DNA from: Aeromonas media
GTDB lineage: Bacteria; Pseudomonadota; Gammaproteobacteria; Enterobacterales; Aeromonadaceae
Length of the DNA stretch: 64,000 nt
Direction of reading: 5' to 3'
Assembly: GCF_000819985.1 (NCBI RefSeq)
Contig: NZ_CDBZ01000205.1
Location: forward strand, 39,592-103,591
The position numbers and the translations under genes are program-made. Shown here one piece after another: positions 37,949 to 45,849 of the stretch; positions within the stretch are counted from its first letter, which is position 1, and each line of letters opens with the position of its first letter. The notes below the pieces were generated by a model. The model was not told where the DNA came from. It saw nothing but the letters and a program-made list of their open reading frames with translations, and did no database searches.

Positions 37949-38584
37949 AGAAAGTACGAGTCGCGCTCCCTGCTGGAGGTGGCCGACACCCTGGGCCTTA
38001 GCAGCGGCTCGCGGCTCTACGATCACTTCGTGCAGCTCGAAGCGGTGACGCCGGGCGAGTACAAGCAGCGTGGGGCCGTGCTCGTTATCGAGCACGGGGT
38101 GCACGACACCCCCTTCGGTCAGGCATTCGTCGCCCTGACCCCGAGAGGGATCTGCAACTTCTCGTTTCTCGATGATAAAGCCCTAGACGCGCCGCTGGCC
38201 GCCCTCGCCCAGCGCTGGCCTGCGGCCCAGCTGCGAGAAGCGCCCTTACGCACCCAAAGCGTCATCCACACCATGTTCGATGGCAGCAAGGCGCCGGATC
38301 GACCCATCTCGCTGCACGTTAGCGGCACCAACTTTCAGATCAGCGTCTGGCGGGCGCTGCTCGAGATCCCTCCAGCCAGGGTAGTGAGCTACGCCCAGGT
38401 GGCGAGCGCCATCAGCAATCCCAAGGCCACCCGCGCCGTGGGGTTGGCTGTGGGGGCCAACCCCGTCGCCTTTATGATCCCCTGCCACCGGGTCATCCAG
38501 CAAAACGGCAAGCTCGGCGGCTATCACTGGGGCGAGACTCGCAAACAGGCGATACACGCCTGGGAAGCGGCGAGGTATGAGTGA
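37949..38584 (+). pseudogene. 5'-truncated Ada-like methylated-DNA cysteine methyltransferase
   Basis: The frame reads the end of an AraC-type helix-turn-helix (SLLEVADTLGLSSGSRLYDH, then FVQLEAVTPGEYK) directly followed by a complete alkyltransferase domain with the acceptor cysteine in IPCHRVIQ and the conserved GGYHWG. Homologues carry a full HTH of about 75 residues before this point. Here an in-frame stop at 37946-37948 and unrelated sequence replace it. No good start or ribosome site precedes it; GTG at 37979 is the first possible start. The C-terminal repair domain might still be made, but DNA-binding regulation is lost. Its 3' end is duplicated at 38895-38948. Confidence 0.65.
38531..38584 (+). 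repeat. Direct repeat, left copy (3' end of the methyltransferase gene)
   Basis: The last 54 nt of the methyltransferase gene match 38895-38948 at 46 of 54 positions by eye, including GGCGATACAC and GGAAGCGGCGAGG. Confidence 0.8.
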
Positions 38585-38894
38585 ACATGGCCTTTTTCTA
38601 CTCGCCCTGATGGGGGAGAAACTGGAGTGTTGGTTGTGAGTCAGCAGACAATCAGGCCGCGCCAGACAAACGTGCGGCGATATCAAGCGGGGAGATCAGA
38701 AGAATCGGGGCGCAGATTGCCCCTTCTGTTGCTTTGGTTACGGGGCGTGCGATCAGTTACACCACCCCAGCGAATTGACGAAGAGACGTAGGGTGCAATA
38801 AGCGCAGCGCATTGCACCGTTTGCCGAGCGGCTATTGAGCAAGCTATAAGGAACAAGAGTAGCGGTGCAATTTCATTGCATCCTACGGTGCTGA
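38585..38894. other. Non-coding stretch between the direct repeats
   Basis: About 310 bp with no protein-like frame. It holds the palindromic element at 38787-38887. Confidence 0.6.
38787..38887. repeat. 101-bp palindromic repeat element (REP/MITE-like)
   Basis: Ends CGTAGGGTGCAAT (38787-38799) and ATTGCATCCTACG (38875-38887) are inverted repeats with one mismatch. Each end is itself a hairpin: GGTGCAAT with ATTGCACC at the left, and CGGTGCAAT with ATTGCATCC at the right. The arrangement resembles a bacterial interspersed mosaic or small non-autonomous element. Whether it is dispersed in the genome is unknown. Confidence 0.55.
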
Positions 38895-38948
38895 GGCGAA
38901 CCCCGCAAATAGGCGATACACTCCTAGGAAGCGGCGAGGAATGAGTAA
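38895..38948 (+). repeat. Direct repeat, right copy (relic of the methyltransferase gene end)
   Basis: An imperfect copy of 38531-38584, 364 bp downstream. In the same frame it contains two TAG codons, so it is non-functional. It borders the AT-rich gene. Confidence 0.8.
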
Positions 38949-38977
38949 GGTACGGCCAATAACTACAAAGCTCAGAT

Positions 38978-40261
38978 CTACGAGTAGTCTTCCAAAGTAG
39001 CTCTTACCTCTCCAAATTCCGGCATTCCATACCCATTACGCCCAATAATAGGTTTGTATATTAGTTCAAAGTCCACATTTATTTTATGCCCTGAGTACGG
39101 TCTATCCTCATCTATCTCACCTTGAATTTCTGCTGATGCAGCAACTACAACACTTCCATCCTTTGCATTTTTAATGCTTATGAACTCAGCATACTCAACC
39201 CCAAATGAGTGAGCATTAGTTTCAGCAATCACACTATTAACACTATCATCATTAATCAAGTCAAAAATATTACTTGAATCATCTAAAAAGTCTTTTGCCA
39301 CATCCTCTTTTAGATCAGATGAAATAAACATAAATCTATCTAATTGTTCAAAGGTTCCAACCAAATGGTCAAATAGCACCGCCTCGTTGATATCTTCTTT
39401 GTGCTTTTCTATAACTTTTTTTAAGTCACCTAACAATGTGTTTCCATCGTATACAACACAAGACAATCCTCCTAGTTTTTGCCATGTGAAGGCATTGTCC
39501 GTCAACAACGAATCAACATCACCGTAACCAAAAGATACGGATATAGACTCAGCCATCAAACCCAAAGAAATCTGTAACCCATCTTCACGTAGTGATTTCG
39601 ACAAAACATCTAAAAACAGATAGAGTGTAGGAAAGTGTAAATCGACTAACTCTTGATGATGTTTAGCTTTTGCTAATTCATGTGCTTGTTGTTCACGTTC
39701 ATTTTTACGCTGTACTTCATCGGCTAGCAATTTTAATTCTTTAGCTTCAAACTCAGATTTCTCTTGCTTTGCTTTAGCTTCTCTAAGTTCAGCCTCTGCT
39801 TTTTCTGCATCAGCACGAAATTTTTCTGCTTCAGCATCTTTTTGTTTCAACTCGGCTTCAAGCTTCCTACCAATATATGGATTGGAAGGATCTGCTTTGT
39901 ACAACCCCTCATTTAGCTCGGCTTTCTTCCTAGCTTTAATAATATCAATATTTACAATTTCAGTGTGCCTCCACTCCTCAGCTTTTTTTAAAATTTTGTG
40001 ACTAACTACATTCAAGTATGGCAGGCCAAACGCATACAACAACGCGACTAAAAATGGCCAAAGCCATATGCTAAAATTTTCAAAATTAAGGGTATTTTCG
40101 AAAGCAATCAACCTTGCCTCTAGTGTATCACCGCCCCAAAAAAGCAATAGAAAACGCTTCCAATTAAATATAGCCCAAGCCCCAATAAAAGCGCCAAGAA
40201 CAGGGCTTGTGACTTTTACTTTGTTATCGCTAAGCCAACTTTTTAGTAAATCTTGCACCAT
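38978..40261 (-). CDS. Unknown membrane-anchored coiled-coil protein, AT-rich, probably acquired
   Basis: 427 residues. Two membrane helices lie near residues 20-42 (PVLGAFIGAWAIFNWKRFLL) and 63-84, followed by a long charged coiled coil (about 90-205, rich in A/E/K) and a C-terminal alpha/beta domain of about 220 residues ending in a beta-rich segment. The first helix pattern SPxxGAFxxxWxxxNWK recurs in many otherwise unrelated bacterial membrane proteins (recollection). Base composition and codon use are strongly AT-rich compared with all neighbours, a sign of transfer. AGGGGGAA precedes ATG. It stands alone. I do not recognise the family; a sensor or defence role is only conjecture. Confidence 0.8.
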   Translation of the reverse strand: MVQDLLKSWLSDNKVKVTSPVLGAFIGAWAIFNWKRFLLLFWGGDTLEARLIAFENTLNFENFSIWLWPFLVALLYAFGLPYLNVVSHKILKKAEEWRHTEIVNIDIIKARKKAELNEGLYKADPSNPYIGRKLEAELKQKDAEAEKFRADAEKAEAELREAKAKQEKSEFEAKELKLLADEVQRKNEREQQAHELAKAKHHQELVDLHFPTLYLFLDVLSKSLREDGLQISLGLMAESISVSFGYGDVDSLLTDNAFTWQKLGGLSCVVYDGNTLLGDLKKVIEKHKEDINEAVLFDHLVGTFEQLDRFMFISSDLKEDVAKDFLDDSSNIFDLINDDSVNSVIAETNAHSFGVEYAEFISIKNAKDGSVVVAASAEIQGEIDEDRPYSGHKINVDFELIYKPIIGRNGYGMPEFGEVRATLEDYS

Positions 40262-40808
40262 AAAAATTCCCCCTACACGCTAACTGTATCGCAAAACCAT
40301 ACAAAATAAAAAACACCATCAAAGCAAATTATTCAGTTCTAGATGGACAGACAGCAACAACATAATTTCCATTAATTTTTAATTTATTACAGAGACTTAA
40401 CTGTGCTTTGATGACAGACTGTATTAGTCCATTATCATAACCTTCCGCACAACTCCACATCACCATTAAAACCAGTTTACAATCAATAACTTACAAAATA
40501 TTTCAGCGCTCAAGCTACCACCCGACAACATCCAAACCTGCTGTGTACTACCTATGATGTTACTTTGGCTTACTTAATAGGTGACTCCATAGAGACAATC
40601 TCCAAACGACCATCCTAGCGAGCAAGGCAGATAAGAAAAAGAGTGAGATGGAATTTTCCTGAGCAAGATCAACAACCAATGCACACATATCAGCGGTGCC
40701 GGATCGTAGATAAAGAAAAGACGCACTCAGGCATCTTTCTTATTGGTGAGGTACAGAGGCTAGCCGGTCGATGATTTCCCCCCCTCCTAGCCTTGCCCCG
40801 CAACCGGA
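40262..40808. other. AT-rich non-coding stretch upstream of the unknown gene
   Basis: About 550 bp. The first 400 bp remain as AT-rich as the adjoining gene, and composition returns to normal near 40700. It must contain that gene's promoter. No protein-like frame or repeat is visible. Confidence 0.5.
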
Positions 40809-40976
40809 TCAGATGGGGGTGATGGAGGTGATATGGGCCGAGCCATCCAGCGACTGGAAGATCTGCACCACGGCTTCCCCGTGGATGGAGTTGGGGAGCG
40901 GCACCGTTGTTTTGCATTTGAAACGGTAACTGGTGCGCCTACCATCACTTGCCTGGAGAAACAACAGCCTGCCGCC
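40809..40976 (-). pseudogene. C-terminal fragment of an unidentified protein gene
   Basis: A 55-codon minus-strand frame without a start codon ends in a natural-looking C-terminus (KTTVPLPNSIHGEAVVQIFQ, then SLDGSAHITSITPI and TGA). Codon use is GC-rich and host-like. The frame is blocked upstream by a stop at 40977-40979. It looks like the tail of a deleted gene at the edge of the accessory region. I cannot name the parent. The sequence from 40980 to 41098 shows nothing I can support. Confidence 0.35.
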
Positions 40977-41097
40977 CTATGTGGACGCGATGGATGAAGC
41001 TCTGCCGATCGACTCAAGAACTCACCACGACAGCATTGGTAACACGGCCTCCATCCCCTGTGCCAGGAGCAAAATTTCCTCGCAAACGATTGGAAAA

Positions 41098-41128
41098 AGA
41101 AAAGGCGCCTCAAGGGCGCCTTTTTGAC
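41098..41128 (-). terminator. Rho-independent terminator after guaA
   Basis: AAAAGGCGCC (41100-41109) and GGCGCCTTTT (41115-41124) pair around a 5-nt loop, with a T-rich tail on the minus strand, about 55 nt past the guaA stop. Confidence 0.8.
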
Positions 41129-41178
41129 AGTTTTGCATGTTCGCAGGGAGAGGCGTTAGCCGCTTATTCCCACGCCTT

Positions 41179-42768
41179 TTATTCCCACTCAATGGTTGCG
41201 GGCGGCTTGCCGGAGACGTCGTACACCACGCGGGAGATGCCGTTGATCTCGTTGATGATGCGATTCGACACGTGGCCGAGGAAGTCGTACGGCAGGTGGG
41301 CCCAGTGGGCGGTCATGAAGTCGATGGTCTCGACGGCGCGCAGCGCGATGACCCAGTCGTACTTGCGGCCATCGCCCATGACGCCGACGGAGCGCACCGG
41401 CAGGAAGACGGCGAACGCCTGGCTGACCTGGTTGTAGAGGTCGGCCTTGCGCAGCTCTTCGATAAAGACCGCATCGGCCTTGCGCAGCAGATCGCAGTAC
41501 TCTTTCTTCACTTCGCCAAGGACGCGCACGCCCAGACCCGGACCCGGGAAGGGGTGACGGTAGAGCATGTCGTAGGGCAGACCGAGTTCAAGGCCGACAC
41601 GGCGCACTTCGTCCTTGAACAGCTCGCGCAGGGGCTCCACCAGACCCATCTTCATCTCTTCCGGCAGGCCGCCGACGTTGTGGTGGGACTTGATGACGTG
41701 GGCCTTGCCGGTCTTGCTGGCGGCGGATTCGATGACGTCAGGGTAGATGGTACCTTGCGCCAGCCACTTGGCGTTTTTGAGCTTCTTGGCTTCGTCGTCG
41801 AACACTTCCACGAAGACGCGACCTATGGTCTTGCGCTTGGCTTCCGGCTCGTCGATGCCCGCGAGAGCTGACAGGAAGCGCTCTTCGGCATCGACCTTGA
41901 CGATCTTGAGGCCGAAGTGATCGCCAAACATCTCCATGACCTGGGTGCCTTCGTTCAGGCGCAGCAGGCCGTTGTCGACGAAGACGCAAGTCAGGCGATC
42001 GCCGATGGCGCGGTGCACCAGCATGGCAACCACGGAGGAGTCCACGCCGCCGGAGAGGCCCAGGATCACCTCGTCGTCACCCACCTGCTCGCGGATGCGG
42101 GCAACGGCGTCGTCGATGATGGTGGCCGGGGTCCACAGGCATTCGCAGCCGCAGATGTCTTTGACGAAGTGCTCCAGCATGCGGGCACCCTGGCGGGTGT
42201 GGGTCACTTCCGGGTGGAACTGCACGCCGTAGAAGCGACGGGCCTCATCGGCCATGGCCGCATGGGGGCAAGTCGCGGTCTGGGCTATGGTGGTGAAGCC
42301 AGCCGGGATCTCGGTGACCTTGTCACCGTGGCTCATCCAGACGTCCAGCAGTGCATGGCCGTTGTCGGCGATGGCGTCTTCGATGTTCCGCAAGAGGGCG
42401 CTGGTCTTGCCGGAGTGGCCCAGGACTTCGACCTGGGCATAACCGAATTCACGCAGGTTGGAGGACTGCACCTTGCCGCCGAGCTGCTCGGACATGGTCT
42501 GCATGCCGTAGCAGATGCCGAACACCGGCACGCCGGCATTGAACACGTACTCGGGGGCGCGCGGGCTGCCCGCCTCGGTCACGGATTCCGGGCCGCCGGA
42601 GAGGATGATGCCGCTCGGGTTGAACTCGCGGATCTGCTCTTCGGTTACGTCCCAGGCCCACAGCTCGCAGTAGACGCCGATTTCACGGACGCGACGGGCG
42701 ATGAGCTGGGTGTACTGGGAACCAAAATCCAAGATAAGGATACGGTGGGCGTGAATGTCTTTAGTCAT
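41179..42768 (-). CDS. guaA: GMP synthase (glutamine-hydrolysing)
   Basis: 529 residues (E. coli 525). The N-terminal class I amidotransferase has the cysteine in [10 protein letters not shown] (about 86) and the His-Glu pair in FHPEVTHT. The ATP pyrophosphatase domain has the P-loop [10 protein letters not shown], and the C-terminal dimerisation domain ends PPATIEWE. It converts XMP to GMP using glutamine. It follows guaB with an 84-nt gap that contains a terminator. Confidence 0.97.
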   Translation of the reverse strand: MTKDIHAHRILILDFGSQYTQLIARRVREIGVYCELWAWDVTEEQIREFNPSGIILSGGPESVTEAGSPRAPEYVFNAGVPVFGICYGMQTMSEQLGGKVQSSNLREFGYAQVEVLGHSGKTSALLRNIEDAIADNGHALLDVWMSHGDKVTEIPAGFTTIAQTATCPHAAMADEARRFYGVQFHPEVTHTRQGARMLEHFVKDICGCECLWTPATIIDDAVARIREQVGDDEVILGLSGGVDSSVVAMLVHRAIGDRLTCVFVDNGLLRLNEGTQVMEMFGDHFGLKIVKVDAEERFLSALAGIDEPEAKRKTIGRVFVEVFDDEAKKLKNAKWLAQGTIYPDVIESAASKTGKAHVIKSHHNVGGLPEEMKMGLVEPLRELFKDEVRRVGLELGLPYDMLYRHPFPGPGLGVRVLGEVKKEYCDLLRKADAVFIEELRKADLYNQVSQAFAVFLPVRSVGVMGDGRKYDWVIALRAVETIDFMTAHWAHLPYDFLGHVSNRIINEINGISRVVYDVSGKPPATIEWE

Positions 42769-42822
42769 TTTATTCCTGCATCAGGCTGATGTTGTCACAA
42801 AAAGCATGGGATAAAAAAATGG

Positions 42823-42851
42823 TGGAAAAACGGGGCGCAGGGCCCCGTTTT
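42823..42851 (-). terminator. Terminator or attenuator between guaB and guaA
   Basis: On the minus strand AAAACGGGGC pairs with GCCCCGTTTT around a 5-nt loop, immediately after the guaB stop and followed by a T run. Confidence 0.8.
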
Positions 42852-42852
42852 A

Positions 42853-44316
42853 TCAGCCCATCCGGTAGTTGGGGGCTTCTTTGGTGATGGTCACGTCGTG
42901 GACGTGGGACTCTTTCATCCCGGCGCCCGAGATGCGCACGAACTCGGCCTTGGTGCGCATGTCGTCGATGGTCGCGCTGCCGGTCAGGCCCATGGAGGAG
43001 CGCAGGCCGCCCATCTGCTGATGGATGATCTCTTTGAGGCGGCCCTTGTACGGCACGCGCCCTTCGATCCCTTCCGGTACCAGCTTGTCGGCGGCGTTGT
43101 CGGTCTGGAAGTAGCGATCGCTGGAGCCCTTGGACATGGCACCCAGGGAGCCCATACCGCGGTAGGACTTGAAGGAGCGGCCCTGGTAGAGCTCGATCTC
43201 GCCCGGTGCCTCTTCGGTACCGGCGAACATGGAACCCACCATGACGCAACTCGCGCCAGCGGCGATGGCTTTGGCCACGTCACCGGAGAAGCGGATGCCG
43301 CCATCGGCAATCACCGGGATACCGGTGCCTTCCAGGGCGTCGACGGCGTCGGAGATGGCGGTGATCTGGGGCACACCCACACCGGTCACGATACGGGTAG
43401 TACAGATGGAGCCCGGGCCGATACCGACCTTGACGGCATTGACGCCGGCGGCGGCCAGCGCCTTGGCGCCAGCGGCGGTGGCGACGTTGCCGCCGATGAT
43501 TTGCAGGTCAGGATAGGCATCACGGGTCGCCTTGATGCGATCCAGCACGCCCTGGGAGTGGCCATGGGAGGAGTCAATCAGCAGCACGTCCACACCGGCT
43601 TCCACCAGGGCGGCAACGCGCTCTTCGTTGCCGGCACCGGCACCGACGGCGGCACCGACCCGCAGACGACCGCGCTCGTCTTTACAGGCGTTCGGCTTGC
43701 GTTCGGCTTTCTGGAAGTCTTTGACGGTGATCATGCCCTTCAACTTGAAGTCGGCGTTCACCACCAGCACCTTCTCGATACGGTGCTTCTGCATCAGGGC
43801 AACCACCTCTTCGCGAGGGGCTCCTTCACGCACGGTGACCAGACGATCCTTCTGGGTCATGATCTGTTCAACGGTCTGGGAGAGATCGATCACGAAGCGC
43901 ACATCACGGCCGGTGATGATGCCGACCAGCTGGTTGCCGTCAGTCACCACGGGGTAACCGGCGAAACCGTTCTTGTGGCTCAGCTCCTTGATCTGGGCGA
44001 TGGTCATGTCAGGGCGTACGGTGACGGGGTCGGAGACCACGCCACTCTCGTACTTCTTGACCTTGCGCACTTCTGCAGCCTGCTGCTCGATGGACATGTT
44101 CTTGTGAATGAAGCCGATACCGCCTTCCTGGGCCAGTGCGATAGCCAGACGGGCTTCGGTCACTGTGTCCATTGCAGCGGAAATCATCGGGATATTCAGG
44201 GAGATAGCAGACGTGAGCTTGGTACGCAGGTCGGCGGTATTCGGAAGAACAGTGGAGTGTGCTGGAACCAACAGTACATCGTCGAAGGTCAGCGCTTCTT
44301 TGGCAATCCTGAGCAT
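42853..44316 (-). CDS. guaB: Inosine-5'-monophosphate dehydrogenase
   Basis: 487 residues (E. coli 488). The catalytic cysteine is Cys305 in [14 protein letters not shown] pair fills about 93-205 (SDPVTV.PDMTIAQ start). The flap and IMP-binding segments ([21 protein letters not shown]) are intact. It oxidises IMP to XMP, the committed step to guanine nucleotides. Promoter and an unusual leader hairpin are described separately. Confidence 0.97.
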   Translation of the reverse strand: MLRIAKEALTFDDVLLVPAHSTVLPNTADLRTKLTSAISLNIPMISAAMDTVTEARLAIALAQEGGIGFIHKNMSIEQQAAEVRKVKKYESGVVSDPVTVRPDMTIAQIKELSHKNGFAGYPVVTDGNQLVGIITGRDVRFVIDLSQTVEQIMTQKDRLVTVREGAPREEVVALMQKHRIEKVLVVNADFKLKGMITVKDFQKAERKPNACKDERGRLRVGAAVGAGAGNEERVAALVEAGVDVLLIDSSHGHSQGVLDRIKATRDAYPDLQIIGGNVATAAGAKALAAAGVNAVKVGIGPGSICTTRIVTGVGVPQITAISDAVDALEGTGIPVIADGGIRFSGDVAKAIAAGASCVMVGSMFAGTEEAPGEIELYQGRSFKSYRGMGSLGAMSKGSSDRYFQTDNAADKLVPEGIEGRVPYKGRLKEIIHQQMGGLRSSMGLTGSATIDDMRTKAEFVRISGAGMKESHVHDVTITKEAPNYRMG

Positions 44317-44359
44317 GGCAATATCTCACCGTTGAGGAGTGGGGGTGTAAAATATTGCC
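44317..44359 (-). promoter_or_regulatory. 5'-terminal hairpin in the guaB leader
   Basis: From the predicted start (44358/44359) the mRNA opens GGCAAUAU, which is exactly complementary to AUAUUGCC lying directly before the AUG. The 8-bp stem closes the whole 42-nt leader in a 26-nt loop that includes the only weak ribosome-site-like bases (GGTGAG). Confidence 0.5.
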
Positions 44360-44364
44360 GACAA

Positions 44365-44393
44365 ATTTTACTCATGCATTGGCCAGTGGTAAA
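44365..44393 (-). promoter_or_regulatory. Sigma-70 promoter of guaB with AT-rich upstream element
   Basis: Minus strand TTTACC (44393-44388), 17 bp, TAAAAT (44370-44365), preceded by an A-rich stretch (AAAAAATTCAAAAAAC) resembling an UP element, as in the growth-rate-controlled E. coli gua promoter. Confidence 0.65.
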
Positions 44394-44583
44394 GAAGTTT
44401 TTTGAATTTTTTATGGCGTAGCCCGATTTAATACGACCAACGGGGCAAAAAACCAATAAATTCAGGCGTAACCATGCCTTTTTTCGCGACAAGATGATCT
44501 TTTTTGCCGTTGGCGGCCAAATGCCCGTGAAGCGCCCCTCGGGTCACTTTTCAACACTTCCCCTCCCCCGCAGGGGGCCGGAC

Positions 44584-45219
44584 TCAGCTCCCCTGGTAGC
44601 GACCGGGTTTGTGCCAGTTCATCAGCATGGCGTTCATGGCGAGCGCGCTTAAGGTGGACCAGAGCAGCAGAGAGAGCGGCAGGGTGAGCAGGGAGAGCGC
44701 AAACACCAGCACATCGAGCACCATCTGGCTCTTTCCCGCATTGATGCCGGTACGCCTTTGCAGCCAGAGCGTCACCACGCCTATGCCCCCCACCGATGCG
44801 TTGTGGCGGGCCAGGGACAAGACCCCCATGCCGAGGAAGGTGCCCCCCACCAGGGCCGAAAACAGGGGGTGGACATAGCTCACCGTCAAGAGCAGCGGCA
44901 CCGCCTGGGTGGCGGCCGAGAGGGCGACGTTGACGATCAGCGTCTTGACCATGAAGGCCCGCCCCATGGTGACGTAACCAAACACCAGGAAGGGCAGGTT
45001 GACCAGAAAGAAGAGCACCCCTATGGGCAGGCTGCTGACGTGGGCGAGCAGCAGGGCTATGCCCGCGATGCCGCCGGTGATCATGCCGGCGCACTTGAGC
45101 AGATTGAGGCCGACTGCGATAAACATGACGCCAAGCACCATGCCGTAGACATCGTCCTTGAGGCTGTGGGCCAGCCCCTTGTCCACAGAGAGTGGCTGCA
45201 TGGTCATTTCACCTTCCAT
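44584..45219 (-). CDS. YitT-family inner-membrane protein
   Basis: 211 residues, five to six hydrophobic helices. The family pattern is visible in AGMITGGIAGIALLLAH, PIGVLFFLVNLPFLVFGY and NASVGGIGVVTLWLQ. YitT proteins are widespread in bacteria, with no agreed transport substrate. ATG at 45219 has AAGGAG 5 nt upstream. It lacks the C-terminal DUF2179 domain of longer relatives. It lies in the segment between guaB and xseA. A CCCCC/GGGGG stem-loop about 10 nt past its stop may end the transcript. Confidence 0.75.
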   Translation of the reverse strand: MEGEMTMQPLSVDKGLAHSLKDDVYGMVLGVMFIAVGLNLLKCAGMITGGIAGIALLLAHVSSLPIGVLFFLVNLPFLVFGYVTMGRAFMVKTLIVNVALSAATQAVPLLLTVSYVHPLFSALVGGTFLGMGVLSLARHNASVGGIGVVTLWLQRRTGINAGKSQMVLDVLVFALSLLTLPLSLLLWSTLSALAMNAMLMNWHKPGRYQGS

Positions 45220-45798
45220 ATGACTCCTTAACACCAATTGATTGTGGCGTCCCTTGCCCGAAAACCAGGCCGCTCCGGCACGGATGGCGGCGGTGCATTC
45301 AACCTGCTGACACCAACCCCCGACCTTGCGGCCCCCTGCCCCTGACATCGCCATCATGGGCATGACAAGTCACAGCAAAAAGAGCGCCAATCAAAACAAG
45401 AGTCCGAGATACCATCAAAAATCGAATTTAAATTCCGCATAGTCATCAAGAAACAGATGGAACATACCAATTCAGGGATCGACCCCTGCGCCGGATCAGC
45501 ATGTTTACCCAATCCACTCAAAAACATGTCGCGGTAATTCCTGATTAACCCGTTTATTCGGTGGATCATGCCGATAAAATGCCACTTTAAAGCATGTAAG
45601 ATGCCCATCAGGAGGGAGCCATGGGGGTGATACGGCATGTTTCTGCGGAATTGGGTTCAAGGGCAAACAACAAGGAAATGCACCACATCGGGGCAGTTGC
45701 ACCAAAGACGTGCAATTCTGGGCCCTGCGTTTGCCTCGCTCGGCGCGACCTGGGTGGGATGGGCCTGCTCTACCTCCCCGCTTCACGCCTCGGCGCCA
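45220..45798. other. Intergenic stretch between yitT-like gene and the amylase terminator
   Basis: About 580 bp, somewhat AT-rich in the middle, holding the yitT-like promoter. I find no convincing gene, RNA or repeat. Confidence 0.4.
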
Positions 45799-45824
45799 TA
45801 AAAAAGTCGGCCCCAAGGCCGACT
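45799..45824 (-). terminator. Rho-independent terminator after the amylase gene
   Basis: AGTCGGCC (45805-45812) and GGCCGACT (45817-45824) with a CCAA loop, followed on the minus strand by TTTTTT, 26 nt past the stop. Confidence 0.9.
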
Positions 45825-45849
45825 CGCTGCACACCGTGACAGGTTTCCC

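Noticed and set aside
41159..41190. Near-repeat of TTATTCCCAC and TTATTCCCACTC around the guaA stop
   Set aside because: Too short and imperfect to support a functional or mobile element.
45354..45839. Several 70-110-codon frames between the yitT-like gene and the amylase
   Set aside because: None has a ribosome site, conserved pattern or plausible composition, and they overlap each other on both strands.
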